Positions 44,006-53,313 of a stretch of DNA of 64,000 nt are shown in pieces. Where the stretch lies: positions 992,001 through 1,056,000 of the forward strand of contig CP154795.1 of assembly GCA_039565995.1 (NCBI GenBank), read 5' to 3'. Origin of the DNA: Propionibacteriaceae bacterium ZF39. GTDB taxonomy: Bacteria; Actinomycetota; Actinomycetes; Propionibacteriales; Propionibacteriaceae. The notes below the pieces were generated by a model, which ran no database searches, was not told the DNA's origin, and saw nothing but the letters and a program-made list of their open reading frames with translations. The first letter of the stretch is position 1. Every line of letters begins with the position of its first letter. The position numbers were made by a program, and so were the translations under genes.

Positions 44006-44971
44006 TTATGGGCGGCCGGATCCGCCGGAGTCCGCTGCGCCGCGCGCCGGAATGCGGTGGGCCACCAGCCAGAAGTTCCCGAAGTGCGCGGGGTCGGTCA
44101 GGAGTTGTCGCTGGCTGCGCAGGGCCAGATGGGTCAGGGGCCGGTCATCGTCCACGGGCCAGAAGTCCGGGGGCAGGTCCGCCAGGCGGTGGAACCACCA
44201 GCGCTCTGCTCCGATGTCCTCGACGGCTGCCGCCAGCGCATCGACCGCGACGGCGGCGGTCGTGTTGCCAGCAGCCCCCGGCCGCACCGGAGCGCCGCGA
44301 TAATGCGCGGCCAGCCCACCATCGGAGGGGCGATCCCCTCGGACGTGACCGTAGTCGATCGTCGCGAGGATGCTGCCCGGTGGGAGGCGCTCGGCCAGCC
44401 ATTGCCAGGCCCGATCGCGCGTGCGCCCGACGACGGCTCGCCCCGGCCCGGGCCACCACTGCTTCAGCCAGTCCGCATCGGCAGGGGAGAGGGGGCGTCG
44501 ATTGCCTTCGGGATCGATTTCGTGGGCACTTCCGCCGGGTTCGCGAGCACTCACCCCTGCGGGCAGATCGTCGAGCCATTCGACGGCGAATGCCAGGGCC
44601 GGGGCGCTGGGCCACATGGAGGAAGAGGCACCGGGCCCGGCCGAATCCGATGCTTTCCAGCATTCGTGGGAAACGCTCCAATAATGCTTCCGAAAAGTTA
44701 CCCCGGGTTGGTCAGGAAGTGAGCGGACATCGATGCCGAGGAGAGAAATGTCTGACTCGGCCACCTTGCTTAAATGGTTGAGCAAATTCCCGTCACCGCA
44801 ACCCAGATCGATGATCATGGTCAGGCCGAGTTGGCGTACCCAATCCGCCAGGAGGCGCGCCAGAAGCGCCCCGCACAGCGTACTCGGGGTGTCGAAATGT
44901 TCACCCGGATATTCGTCCGACCAGAATCGGGGGTTCCACCAGGGAAAGTCTTTCCGGTTTCTGAAGTCCAC
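44006..44971 (-). CDS. MidA/NDUFAF7-like SAM-dependent methyltransferase
   Basis: A 321-residue methyltransferase. SAM motif I is IIDLGCGDGNLLNHL (about 53-67). The late block LATIDYGHVRGDRPSDGG, then PVRPGAAGNTTAAVAVDALA, matches the DYGH...PG...T..V pattern of the MidA/NDUFAF7 (COG1565) family. In animals and fungi NDUFAF7 dimethylates an Arg of the complex I 49-kDa subunit. The next gene in this operon encodes a 49-kDa-like protein with that Arg motif, so protein-arginine methylation of the neighbour is a reasonable hypothesis. The bacterial role is unproven. Confidence 0.8.
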   Translation of the reverse strand: MDFRNRKDFPWWNPRFWSDEYPGEHFDTPSTLCGALLARLLADWVRQLGLTMIIDLGCGDGNLLNHLSKVAESDISLLGIDVRSLPDQPGVTFRKHYWSVSHECWKASDSAGPGASSSMWPSAPALAFAVEWLDDLPAGVSAREPGGSAHEIDPEGNRRPLSPADADWLKQWWPGPGRAVVGRTRDRAWQWLAERLPPGSILATIDYGHVRGDRPSDGGLAAHYRGAPVRPGAAGNTTAAVAVDALAAAVEDIGAERWWFHRLADLPPDFWPVDDDRPLTHLALRSQRQLLTDPAHFGNFWLVAHRIPARGAADSGGSGRP

Positions 44972-45084
44972 GGGAGCGGCTGCTCCTTTGTCTTGATAGT
45001 TTTTGGGTCGGACGATCTATATTGTTGTCCATGCGACACATCCCAGGTGCTCGCCCCATATCTGATTAATGGAAAGAGACCATA

Positions 45085-45408
45085 ATGGCTCAGCGCGTCC
45101 AGGTGATCCTTGAGGACGACATCGACGGCAGCACTGCCGACGAGACCATCCGTTTCGGGCTTGATGGGGTCGATTACGAGATCGACCTGTCCGAGGCCAA
45201 TGCAGAGAAGCTCCGCAGCGATCTGGCCCAGTGGGTTGGGCATGCCCGCCGACTTTCGCGTGGTCGTTCGACTGCGTCTGCCGCTGGCCGCAAGGCCGGC
45301 AGCCCCACCGAGATTCGCGCCTGGGCGCAGGCGAATGGCATCGAGGTCAACGCGCGCGGTCGGGTGCCGGCCAGCGTGCGTGAGGCCTACGAGGCCGCAG
45401 TTCGCTGA
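45085..45408 (+). CDS. lsr2: Lsr2-family nucleoid protein
   Basis: A 107-residue H-NS-like xenogeneic silencer. The N-terminal dimer domain (MAQRVQVILEDDIDG, DETIRFGLDGVDYEIDLSE) and the C-terminal AT-hook-like DNA-binding domain (IRAWAQANGIEVNARGRVPA with the RGR minor-groove motif) are both complete. The 110-base leader is clearly AT-richer than its surroundings (TTGTCTTGATAGTTTTTGGG, TATCTGATTAATGG), as expected for self-repression. GGAAAGAGA lies before the ATG. Its neighbour clpC is 4.8 kb downstream; they are close in many actinobacteria. Confidence 0.95.
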   Translation: MAQRVQVILEDDIDGSTADETIRFGLDGVDYEIDLSEANAEKLRSDLAQWVGHARRLSRGRSTASAAGRKAGSPTEIRAWAQANGIEVNARGRVPASVREAYEAAVR

Positions 45409-45425
45409 TCAGTCCCGAGTCCACT

Positions 45426-46349
45426 GTGGTGGAACCCGATGTTGCGGGCCTCTACGCCGGACCGCTGCAGGACTTCGTGGCCCGAAGGGGGCGACTGGCC
45501 GCGGAGCTCAAAGCGGCGGGCGATGCGGCTGGAGCCAAACGGGTCCTGGCTCTGCGCAAACCCACCCGCGGTGCCTGGCTGGTGAACCTGCTCGCTTTCC
45601 ACGACGCTGATCGGTTGAGCGAGGTCTTCGAACTCGGAGCCTCGCTCGCCAAGGCGCATCGGGATGCCGATCCAACCGCGCTCCGCGAGTTGTCGGCTCT
45701 GCGCGCCGGCGTCTTGGACGCCTTGGCCGGAAGGGCGGCAGCCCTGGGTTCCGAACGCGGTTACGCCGTTCCGGATCACGTGCGGGGAGAGGTCGTGGAG
45801 ACGCTCCGGGCGGCGATGGCGGATCCGGCCCTTGCCGATCGCGTGCTCGAGGGGGCCATGGCAGCGACCGTGAGGGCGGCCGGGTTCGGTCCCGCAGATC
45901 TGTTTGCCCCTGCCGAGGCGGGAGTGGGCATGATGGCCGAGGTCATTCCGCTCCGCCCTGCAACCAAGGACGAGACCCCGGCCGCACCCGGGCCGGACAT
46001 GGCCGAAATCCGTCGGCTGAGTCGGGAACTGGGCCGGGCCGAGGCGCGGCTGGAGGATGCTCGGGAGCGACGGACGAGGGCGGATGAGGAAGTCCAATCG
46101 GTGCAGGCCGAGTGCGATGAGCAGGAATCCCGCACCGAGCGGCTCGCCTCCGAGATCGCCGATCTGCAGCGTCGGCTCGACATTCTTGTCGCCGACCGCG
46201 CGGTCGAGGTGGCGCGGTTGGAAGGCCTGCGGAGTGCGATGGCGGAGAAGATGGCATTCCGTGACCGTGCGGAGGCCGAGGTGGCCGAATTGAGCGACGT
46301 GATCGAAGCCGCTATCGCGCGATTGACCGATTTGGGACTTGAGACCTGA
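45426..46349 (+). CDS. hypothetical coiled-coil protein
   Basis: A 307-residue protein, no named family recognised. The N-terminal half is helical (PLQDFVARRGRLAAELKAAG, LRKPTRGAWLVNLLAF, VPDHVRGEVVETLRAAMAD). The C-terminal half (about 190-300) is a long charged coiled coil. No membrane segment or signal peptide. It starts 17 bases after lsr2 on GTG 45426, so it is probably co-transcribed with it; similar helical proteins occur in other actinobacteria. Confidence 0.7.
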   Translation: MVEPDVAGLYAGPLQDFVARRGRLAAELKAAGDAAGAKRVLALRKPTRGAWLVNLLAFHDADRLSEVFELGASLAKAHRDADPTALRELSALRAGVLDALAGRAAALGSERGYAVPDHVRGEVVETLRAAMADPALADRVLEGAMAATVRAAGFGPADLFAPAEAGVGMMAEVIPLRPATKDETPAAPGPDMAEIRRLSRELGRAEARLEDARERRTRADEEVQSVQAECDEQESRTERLASEIADLQRRLDILVADRAVEVARLEGLRSAMAEKMAFRDRAEAEVAELSDVIEAAIARLTDLGLET

Positions 46350-46355
46350 CCGGAT

Positions 46356-47096
46356 TCAGCATTCCGGACGGACCCTGATTTCGGGCGCGACCGGAGCCTC
46401 CCCCGTCGGTGGGGGAACCCCGTCGAAGACAGCGGGAGTGCGGAGTTGTTGCCAGCGCTCGAGCGGCGCAACGATCAACCCGACCGGGCCCACCACGTGG
46501 TCGATGGGCACGAATCCCGCTATCTCCGCCCCCGGATTCATGTGACAACGGGAGTCGCCCGAGGCATTGCGGTGATCACCCAGGACCAACAGGTGATCCT
46601 TGGGGACAACAATGTCGAATGGTGTCCCGGACGACTCGATCGGCCCGGCTCCATCGGAATAGAGATAGCTGCTCTCGTCCAATGAATGTCCATTAATCGT
46701 CACCCTGCCCTGGGCGTCGCAACAGGCAACCCGATCTCCGGGCAGGCCGATCACCCTCTTGGTGAGGAAATCATCGGAGGTGTTGGGCAGGACTCCGATG
46801 AATTCCAGGCCCATCCGGACTGGGTTGGTGGTCGGCTTCCCCATCCCGGAGACCCAGTCCCCGGGATCGCGAAAGACGATGACATCGCCGCGTTTGAAGT
46901 CAGTGATCTTCTGGGCGACGACTTTGTCCTTCACCTGAAGCGTGTTCTCCATCGATTCCGACGGAATGGTGAACGGTTCGAAAACAAAGGCGCGGAGCAG
47001 CGAAGAAATCAGGATCGCGCCCAGCAGGACGAGCAGGATCTCCTTGACGGCCGAACCAAGTTTCGACCGACGCGAAGGAGCCGGATCGTCGGTCAC
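46356..47096 (-). CDS. lepB: signal peptidase I
   Basis: A 246-residue membrane protease that removes signal peptides outside the membrane. One N-terminal anchor (about 18-37). The catalytic Ser is about residue 48 in PSESMENTL, the Lys about 113 in TKRVIGLPGD; the GDHRNASGDSR box is complete. The C-terminal tail is proline-rich. The ATG overlaps the stop of the upstream four-helix membrane gene (ATGA). It is not beside rplS/rnhB as is common, so a second signal peptidase may exist. Confidence 0.95.
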   Translation of the reverse strand: MTDDPAPSRRSKLGSAVKEILLVLLGAILISSLLRAFVFEPFTIPSESMENTLQVKDKVVAQKITDFKRGDVIVFRDPGDWVSGMGKPTTNPVRMGLEFIGVLPNTSDDFLTKRVIGLPGDRVACCDAQGRVTINGHSLDESSYLYSDGAGPIESSGTPFDIVVPKDHLLVLGDHRNASGDSRCHMNPGAEIAGFVPIDHVVGPVGLIVAPLERWQQLRTPAVFDGVPPPTGEAPVAPEIRVRPEC

Positions 47097-47497
47097 GCGC
47101 GGGCGAACGGCTTGCGCACCGACAGGGTTGCCATCGCGATGGCGCTCACCATGATCACGACACCGACGATCATGTGGACGATCACCAGGGCAGGGCTGCT
47201 GGCCATCTCGCCGAGGGCGTACTGGATCAGGATCAGAACGGCAGTGCCGAGGGTGTGGAACATGAGCCCCCGATTCCCACCCGCGCGGCCGTGCAGTCCG
47301 GCCGCGACCGCGGCGACGATGGACGCCACCAGGGCCACCAGACCCACGATGGAGTGCACCTGGGCGATCGTGGCGCTGCCGGCGGTGAATTGATAGCCGC
47401 CGAGCAGGAACTGCACGACAGCAGCAGCGGCCGTAGCGATGGAGGCGCCGCGGAGGACGGAAAGAGCGGTCGAGGTGCGAGAGTTCGGTGAAGTCAC
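47093..47497 (-). CDS. small four-helix membrane protein
   Basis: A 134-residue integral membrane protein with four hydrophobic spans (about 12-34, 42-63, 73-92, 97-118) and short loops. No named family. I use GTG 47497 (TSPNSRTSTALS) because the upstream frame is proline/arginine-rich and lacks a ribosome site. It is translationally coupled to lepB through the ATGA overlap. Confidence 0.7.
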   Translation of the reverse strand: MTSPNSRTSTALSVLRGASIATAAAAVVQFLLGGYQFTAGSATIAQVHSIVGLVALVASIVAAVAAGLHGRAGGNRGLMFHTLGTAVLILIQYALGEMASSPALVIVHMIVGVVIMVSAIAMATLSVRKPFARA

Positions 47498-47618
47498 GCC
47501 CGGCAGCCTACCCAAGCCGCCAATTTTCCCGGGTGTCGTCCGGGGCCGGTTCGCCGGACTTTGCAGCCCTCGATCCGGATGCGTGGAAAATGTCGGAGCC
47601 CGGTGCAAGGCTCATCGC

Positions 47619-49169
47619 ATGACCCAATCCGAGCCCCCACCGGTTCGCCTCGAATCCGTTGTCGAGGTGTCCGCCGCGGTTGCCGCGACGTCCTCGCGCA
47701 AGGCCAAGGTGGCGCTGATCGCCGACCTCCTGCAGCGCTGTGCGGTGTCCGAGGTCGCGACCGCTGGGGCGTACCTCTCGGGTGTCGTGCCCCAGGGCCG
47801 GCTCGGCGTCGGCTGGCGAAGTCTCGCGACGCCACCCCCTCCGGCCGCAGAGCCCAGCCTGCTGCTGGCCCATGTCGATGAGGTGTTCGCGGACCTGGCG
47901 GTCACAGCCGGTCCCGGCTCCACCAATCGGCGACGCGATCTTCTTGCGGGTCTGCTGTCGGCGGCCACGGCCGCCGAACAGGACTTCCTGCGTCGGCTCA
48001 TCACGGGGGAGCTGCGCCAGGGTGCGCTCGATGCGGTGATGCTGCAGGCGATTGCGGTGGCGTCGGGGGTGGGGGAGGAGGTGGTACGCCGCGCAGCCAT
48101 GTTGGCCGGTTCGGTCGTCTCGGTTGCTGTCCCGGCCCTGACCGGGGGCGCTGAGGCGCTGGAGCGGATTCGGCTGCGGGTGGGTACGCCCATCCTGCCC
48201 ATGCTTGCCGGGTCCGCGCCCGATGTGGCCACGGCCATGGGCGACCCGGGGCCGAAAGTGGTCGAGCGCAAGCTCGACGGCATCCGGGTGCAGGTGCATC
48301 GCGAGGGTGATGGGGTGCAGGTTTTCTCGCGGAGTCTGGAGGACCTGACGGCCCGGCTCCCCGAGGTGGTCGAGACGGTCTCGGCACTTGAGTGTCGCGC
48401 GGCGATCCTCGATGGCGAGGTGCTCGCCCTGACGCCCGATGGTCGCCCCGAGCCTTTCCAGATCACGGGGGCGCGGACGGCCAGCCACGTCGACCCGGCC
48501 GGGCAGAGCGAGCGGGTGCCGTTGACCGCCTGGTTCTTCGATGTGCTCCATCTCGACGGCGACGACCTGCTCGACGAACCCCTGTCGCAACGCAGGGAAC
48601 GACTCTCGGGGCTGCTGGCCGACCGTCACCGCGTTCCCGGGATCGTGACGGATGATCCGATCGAGGCCGATCGCTGGTTCGCCCGGACGGTGGCGGAGGG
48701 GCACGAAGGCGTGCTGGTCAAGGATCCCGACGCGCCCTATGCAGCCGGTCGCCGGGGCAGCGGCTGGGTGAAGGTGAAGCCGCGCCACACCGTCGATCTC
48801 GTCGTGCTCGCGGTGGAACCCGGGAGCGGACGCCGCCGCGGCTGGCTGTCGAATATCCACCTGGGAGCGCGTGACCCGGCGACGGGCGAGCTGGTGATGG
48901 TCGGCAAGACGTTCAAGGGCATGACCGATGACATGCTCCGCTGGCAGACCGAGCGATTCACCGAGCTGATGAGTGAGCGCGATGACTGGGTCGTGCGCCT
49001 TCGCCCGGAGCAGGTGGTCGAGATCGCGTTCGACGGTGTGCAGCGGTCACGGCGCTATCCGGGCGGAGTGGCCCTGCGATTCGCGCGCGTGCTGCGCTAT
49101 CGCGATGACAAACCGGTGACCGAGGTCGACACCATCGACTCCCTCCGCGCCCTGGCGGGGTTGGCTTGA
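47619..49169 (+). CDS. ATP-dependent DNA ligase
   Basis: A 516-residue LigB/Lig1-type ligase that seals nicks with ATP, in addition to the NAD-dependent LigA expected elsewhere. The N-terminal domain (about 1-205) is the helical DNA-binding domain. The adenylation motif is VERKLDGIRVQ with Lys at about 218; AAILDGEVLA (motif III), EGHEGVLVKDPDAPY (motif IV) and WVKVKPRH (motif V) follow. The C-terminal OB-fold ends with VVEIAFDGVQRSRRYPGG. This class is usually a repair enzyme in actinobacteria. Confidence 0.95.
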   Translation: MTQSEPPPVRLESVVEVSAAVAATSSRKAKVALIADLLQRCAVSEVATAGAYLSGVVPQGRLGVGWRSLATPPPPAAEPSLLLAHVDEVFADLAVTAGPGSTNRRRDLLAGLLSAATAAEQDFLRRLITGELRQGALDAVMLQAIAVASGVGEEVVRRAAMLAGSVVSVAVPALTGGAEALERIRLRVGTPILPMLAGSAPDVATAMGDPGPKVVERKLDGIRVQVHREGDGVQVFSRSLEDLTARLPEVVETVSALECRAAILDGEVLALTPDGRPEPFQITGARTASHVDPAGQSERVPLTAWFFDVLHLDGDDLLDEPLSQRRERLSGLLADRHRVPGIVTDDPIEADRWFARTVAEGHEGVLVKDPDAPYAAGRRGSGWVKVKPRHTVDLVVLAVEPGSGRRRGWLSNIHLGARDPATGELVMVGKTFKGMTDDMLRWQTERFTELMSERDDWVVRLRPEQVVEIAFDGVQRSRRYPGGVALRFARVLRYRDDKPVTEVDTIDSLRALAGLA

Positions 49170-49177
49170 GATCCCTC

Positions 49178-49930
49178 TCAGCGCAACCAGAGCCAGGCCG
49201 CCAGCCCGAAACCGCACAGGCCGACGAAGATGCGCAGTCCCTGTTCGGGCAGATATTCCTGGATCCGCGGCCCCAGCCAGCCGCCCACGAAACAGCCGAG
49301 CCCGAGGGCCAGGGCAGCCAGCCAGTTGACCGGTCCGCCGAAAGCAACCGCGGCGACGATGAAGACGACGGCCGCGACGAGGTTGGTGACGCCGAGCAGG
49401 ATCGACTTCAGCACCATGGCCCGGCCGAACGGCTCGGAGGTCGCGATCATCGTGATGGCCAGATAGATCACGCCCGCGCCGGCGCCGAAATAGCCGCCAT
49501 AGACACAGATCGCGAAGAGGGTTGCGAGATAGAAGACGGGACTATCGGCCTCACCGCGGAGCTTGCGCAGCCAGGGCTGGCCCAACAGAGCCACCGAGCC
49601 CAGGATGATCAGCCAGGGGACGATCGACTCGAAGGTCCCTTCACCACCGAACAGCAGCAGCAGGGCCCCGATCAGGCCGCCGGCAGCCGCCACACCGAGC
49701 TGGCGCAGGAGATGGGCGCGCTCACCGCGGAATTTCCGGCCCGCCCGGGTGGTGGTGCCGATGCCGATCCCGACGAGCCCGAGCGTGTTGGACACGTTCG
49801 CGGTCACCGGCGAGAGGCCCGCCGCCAGGAGCGCGGGATAGCTGACGAGCGAGGCGAGCCCGGTGAGATAGCCCACCAGGCCGGTCCCGACCCCGGCCAG
49901 GATCAGCAGCGCGAACGTGATGGGTTCCAT
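49178..49930 (-). CDS. TSUP/TauE-SafE family membrane protein
   Basis: A 250-residue protein with about eight membrane helices. The start LILAGVGTGLVGYLTGLASLVSYPALLAAG and the middle GGYFGAGAGVIYLAI carry the paired glycine-rich motifs of the TauE/SafE (TSUP) family, which is linked to export of sulfite or organosulfur anions. The substrate here is unknown. Convergent with the ligase gene (8-base gap). Confidence 0.9.
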   Translation of the reverse strand: MEPITFALLILAGVGTGLVGYLTGLASLVSYPALLAAGLSPVTANVSNTLGLVGIGIGTTTRAGRKFRGERAHLLRQLGVAAAGGLIGALLLLFGGEGTFESIVPWLIILGSVALLGQPWLRKLRGEADSPVFYLATLFAICVYGGYFGAGAGVIYLAITMIATSEPFGRAMVLKSILLGVTNLVAAVVFIVAAVAFGGPVNWLAALALGLGCFVGGWLGPRIQEYLPEQGLRIFVGLCGFGLAAWLWLR

Positions 49931-50180
49931 AGCGGCGCAATCCTAGGCCCGCATCCTGGTTCGGCGGGTGTACGCCCATGGCGAACACCGTCGGGAATGT
50001 TGGACGCGAAACCGGGGTTTAACCCTTTGATGGTCGCAAAGTTGAGTGATGCTCACGCAAGTCTGGTGGCGGGTCACGCCGGAAGCCGTGTCCCACTTCA
50101 CAGTGCGACTACAGTTGGCAATACATTGATTCGATGCGCGGAGCAGCGGCTCCGACAACGCATCTTGTGAGGAGACGCCC
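49931..50180 (+). promoter_or_regulatory. clpC upstream region
   Basis: A 250-base divergent gap between the TSUP gene and clpC. It contains inverted pairs GTTCG (about 49950) and CGAAC (about 49982) and the near-palindrome GGGTTTAACCC (50015-50025). A TACAGT box near 50108 could be a -10 for clpC with a leader of about 65 bases, then AGGAGACG before the ATG. I cannot identify a ClgR or HspR operator with confidence. Confidence 0.4.
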
Positions 50181-52724
50181 ATGTTCGAGCGGTTCACCGA
50201 CCGAGCCCGACGTGTTGTCGTGCTCGCCCAGGACGAAGCGCGCATGCTCAACCACAATTACATCGGCACCGAACACATCCTGCTTGGTTTGATCCACGAG
50301 GGTGAAGGCGTCGCAGCGAAGGCCCTGGAGTCGTTGGGGATCTCGCTGGAAGCGGTGCGCGAAAAGGTTGAGGAAATCATCGGTCACGGCCAGCAGTCGC
50401 CGACCGGCCACATCCCGTTCACGCCGCGGGCCAAGAAAGTTCTTGAGCTGTCCCTGCGCGAGGCGCTGCAGCTCAATCATTCCTATATCGGCACCGAGCA
50501 CATCCTTCTCGGCCTCATTCGCGAGGGCGAGGGCGTCGCTGCCCAGGTGCTCGTCAAGCTGGGGGCCGACCTCAACCGAGTCCGCAACCAGGTGCTCCAG
50601 CTGCTGTCCGGTTTCCAGGGCGGCGGCAAGGGTGAGCCGGCCGGTGTCGGTGCCACGACCTCCGAGGGCGGTCAGGGCCCGGCGAGTTCGACCGTGCTCG
50701 ACCAGTTCGGTCGCAACCTGACCCAGGCTGCCCGCGAGAACAAGCTCGACCCGGTCATCGGCCGCGAGCCCGAGATCGAGCGCGTCATGACCGTGCTGTC
50801 GCGGCGCACCAAGAACAACCCCGTGCTGATCGGCGAGCCCGGTGTCGGCAAGACCGCCGTCGTCGAGGGCCTGTCGCAGCAGATCGTGCGGGGCGACGTG
50901 CCGGAGACGCTGCGCGACAAGCAGATCTACACACTTGATCTGGGTGCGCTGGTTGCCGGCTCGCGTTATCGGGGTGACTTCGAGGAACGCCTCAAGAAGG
51001 TGCTCAAGGAGATCAAGACCCGCGGCGACATCGTGCTGTTCATCGACGAGATCCACACGCTGGTCGGTGCCGGTGCGGCCGAGGGCGCGATCGATGCGGC
51101 CTCGATCCTGAAGCCGATGCTGGCGCGTGGTGAGCTCCAGACGATCGGCGCGACGACGCTCGACGAATATCGCAAGCACATCGAGAAGGACGCGGCGCTG
51201 GAGCGTCGATTCCAGCCGATCCAGGTCGCCGAGCCGTCGATCGCCCACACGATCGACATCCTGCGGGGTCTGCGTGACCGCTATGAGGCCCACCACCGCA
51301 TCACGATCACCGATGAGGCCCTGACGGCGGCGGCCCAGATGGCCGACCGTTATATCCAGGACCGCTTCCTGCCCGACAAGGCCATCGACCTCATCGACGA
51401 GGCGGGCGCGCGACTGCGCATCCGCCGGATGACCGCTCCGCCGGATCTCCGCGAGTTCGACGAGAAGATCGCCGGTGTCCGCCTCGAGAAGGAAGCCGCG
51501 ATCGACGCGCAGGACTTCGAGCGCGCCGCGCGCCTGCGCGACGACGAGAAGAAGCTGCTCGCCCAGCGCTCCGAGCGTGAGGACGCCTGGAAGATGGGCG
51601 ACAACGACACCATCGCCGAGGTCGACGAAGAGACCATCGCCGAGGTGCTCAGCTCTGCGACCGGCATCCCGGTCTTCAAGCTGACCGAGGAAGAGTCCTC
51701 GCGTCTGCTGAAGATGGAGGAGGAGATCGGCAAGCGCTATATCGGTCAGCACGACGCGGTGAAGGCGCTGTCGCGCTCGATCCGGCGTACGCGTGCGGGA
51801 CTGAAGGATCCGAAGCGCCCCAGCGGCTCGTTCATCTTCGCCGGCCCCTCCGGTGTCGGCAAGACCGAGCTGACCAAGGCGCTCACCGAGTTCCTGTTCG
51901 GTGACGAGGATGCGCTGATCTCGCTCGACATGTCCGAATATTCCGAGAAGCACACCGCCTCCCGGATGTTCGGCTCGCCTCCCGGTTATGTCGGCTACGA
52001 AGAGGGTGGCCAGCTGACCGAGAAGGTGCGACGCAAGCCGTTCTCGGTGGTCCTGTTCGACGAGATCGAGAAGGCCCACCCGGACATCTTCAACTCGCTG
52101 CTCCAGATCCTCGACGAGGGCCGCCTGACCGATGCCCAGGGTCGCGTGGTCGACTTCAAGAACACGGTCATCGTCATGACGACCAACCTTGGAACGCGCG
52201 ACATCAACCGCTCGGTCAACCTCGGATTCGCCCAGGCGGGTGACACCGAGTCGAGCTACGAGAAGATGAAGGCAAAGGTCGCCGACGAGCTGAAGCAGCA
52301 CTTCCGGCCCGAGTTCCTCAACCGTATCGACGAGATTGTGGTCTTCCACCAGCTGACCCAGTCCGACATCGAGAAGGTCGTCGACCTGATGGTGGCCCAG
52401 ATCGAGACCCGTCTCGCCGACCGCGACATGGGCATCGAGCTGACCCAGGCTGCCAAGGAGCTCATCGCCAAGCGTGGCTATGATCCCGTGCTCGGTGCGC
52501 GTCCGCTGCGTCGTGCGCTCCAGCGCGATATCGAGGACATCCTGGCCGAGAAGATCCTGTTCGGTGAGCTCAAGGCCGGCGAGATCGTCCTGGTCGATGT
52601 CAACAACGGTGACGACTCCGCGGAGCACCCGTTCACCTTCACGGGCTCCAAGACGTCCGGTCTGCCAGACTCCCCGCCGGTCGAACTCAGCGGGGGCGGC
52701 GACGCCGACGCCGAGAAGGCCTGA
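50181..52724 (+). CDS. clpC: ATP-dependent Clp protease ATP-binding subunit ClpC
   Basis: An 847-residue AAA+ unfoldase that feeds proteins to ClpP. The start [20 protein letters not shown] is diagnostic; two Clp-N repeats (about 1-145), the first ATPase with Walker [14 protein letters not shown] (about 217), the middle UVR-like coiled coil (about 415-470), the second ATPase with Walker [13 protein letters not shown], the [20 protein letters not shown] segment and the C-terminal D2-small domain. AGGAGACG lies before the ATG. A strong terminator follows. Confidence 0.97.
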   Translation: MFERFTDRARRVVVLAQDEARMLNHNYIGTEHILLGLIHEGEGVAAKALESLGISLEAVREKVEEIIGHGQQSPTGHIPFTPRAKKVLELSLREALQLNHSYIGTEHILLGLIREGEGVAAQVLVKLGADLNRVRNQVLQLLSGFQGGGKGEPAGVGATTSEGGQGPASSTVLDQFGRNLTQAARENKLDPVIGREPEIERVMTVLSRRTKNNPVLIGEPGVGKTAVVEGLSQQIVRGDVPETLRDKQIYTLDLGALVAGSRYRGDFEERLKKVLKEIKTRGDIVLFIDEIHTLVGAGAAEGAIDAASILKPMLARGELQTIGATTLDEYRKHIEKDAALERRFQPIQVAEPSIAHTIDILRGLRDRYEAHHRITITDEALTAAAQMADRYIQDRFLPDKAIDLIDEAGARLRIRRMTAPPDLREFDEKIAGVRLEKEAAIDAQDFERAARLRDDEKKLLAQRSEREDAWKMGDNDTIAEVDEETIAEVLSSATGIPVFKLTEEESSRLLKMEEEIGKRYIGQHDAVKALSRSIRRTRAGLKDPKRPSGSFIFAGPSGVGKTELTKALTEFLFGDEDALISLDMSEYSEKHTASRMFGSPPGYVGYEEGGQLTEKVRRKPFSVVLFDEIEKAHPDIFNSLLQILDEGRLTDAQGRVVDFKNTVIVMTTNLGTRDINRSVNLGFAQAGDTESSYEKMKAKVADELKQHFRPEFLNRIDEIVVFHQLTQSDIEKVVDLMVAQIETRLADRDMGIELTQAAKELIAKRGYDPVLGARPLRRALQRDIEDILAEKILFGELKAGEIVLVDVNNGDDSAEHPFTFTGSKTSGLPDSPPVELSGGGDADAEKA

Positions 52725-52735
52725 TCCGAGTCCAT

Positions 52736-52776
52736 CGTGCCGGTCGTCCCCTGGTGGGGCGGCCGGCACGGTCGTT
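52736..52776 (+). terminator. terminator after clpC
   Basis: CGTGCCGG (52736-52743) pairs with CCGGCACG (52763-52770), and inside, CCCC pairs with GGGG around TGGT; GTCGTTTC follows. The stem is long and GC-rich and begins 11 bases after the stop. Confidence 0.82.
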
Positions 52777-52857
52777 TCTCCCCCCACTTCCTCGGCGCCC
52801 GCGGCCGGGCATCCACGATGATGGAGCCGATTCCGGCTCCCCCGATAGTGTGACGAC

Positions 52858-53313
52858 GTGCAACTGTCCGAGGTCCGTGGCCCACGCCGGGTGATCGGGC
52901 TGGGCGCGGCCGCCCTGGCCCTGGCCGCTCTGCTGACGGCGCTCGGCTTCTCGGTGGCCAATCTTGTCTTCCAATTCAGCACGATCGAGGCCGTCGGCGA
53001 AGTGGTCGCGGTCCGGCCCGGCCAGGACGAAGCGGGGCAGGCGCGGCCCGATCGGCACGCGGTCGTGATCGAGTACGCCGATCGCAACGGCCAGGTCCGA
53101 CGATTCGACGAGACCGTCGCCGGCGACGCCCCACGCCGAGGCGATGAGCTGGCGGTGCGGTATTCGGCGAGACCCCCGGTCCAGGCGCGCATCGCCAACT
53201 ATTGGTGGATCTGGCGGGAGGCCACGCTCGCCGGAGCCATCGCGCTGGTGCTGGGCCTCGGCGCCGAGGAAGCCCTCCGCGTGCGCAGCCGCACCGCGGC
53301 GCCCCGGCCATGA
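52858..53313 (+). CDS. DUF3592-type membrane protein
   Basis: A 151-residue protein with membrane helices at about 12-36 and 118-138 and, between them, a small beta-rich domain (EAVGEVVAVRPG, HAVVIEYADRNGQVRRFDE) typical of DUF3592. Function unknown. The GTG at 52858 is six bases after a TAGTGT box (52846-52851) with no ribosome site, a leaderless start. Its TGA overlaps the ATG of the next gene (ATGA). Confidence 0.78.
   Translation: MQLSEVRGPRRVIGLGAAALALAALLTALGFSVANLVFQFSTIEAVGEVVAVRPGQDEAGQARPDRHAVVIEYADRNGQVRRFDETVAGDAPRRGDELAVRYSARPPVQARIANYWWIWREATLAGAIALVLGLGAEEALRVRSRTAAPRP

Noticed and set aside
46975-46985. GGTTCGAAAAC resembling a tRNA T-arm
   Set aside because: It lies inside lepB on the complementary strand with no matching acceptor or anticodon arms.
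50109-53198. 1029-codon open frame antisense to clpC
   Set aside because: Same antisense shadow effect; clpC is certain, and the reverse product lacks family features.
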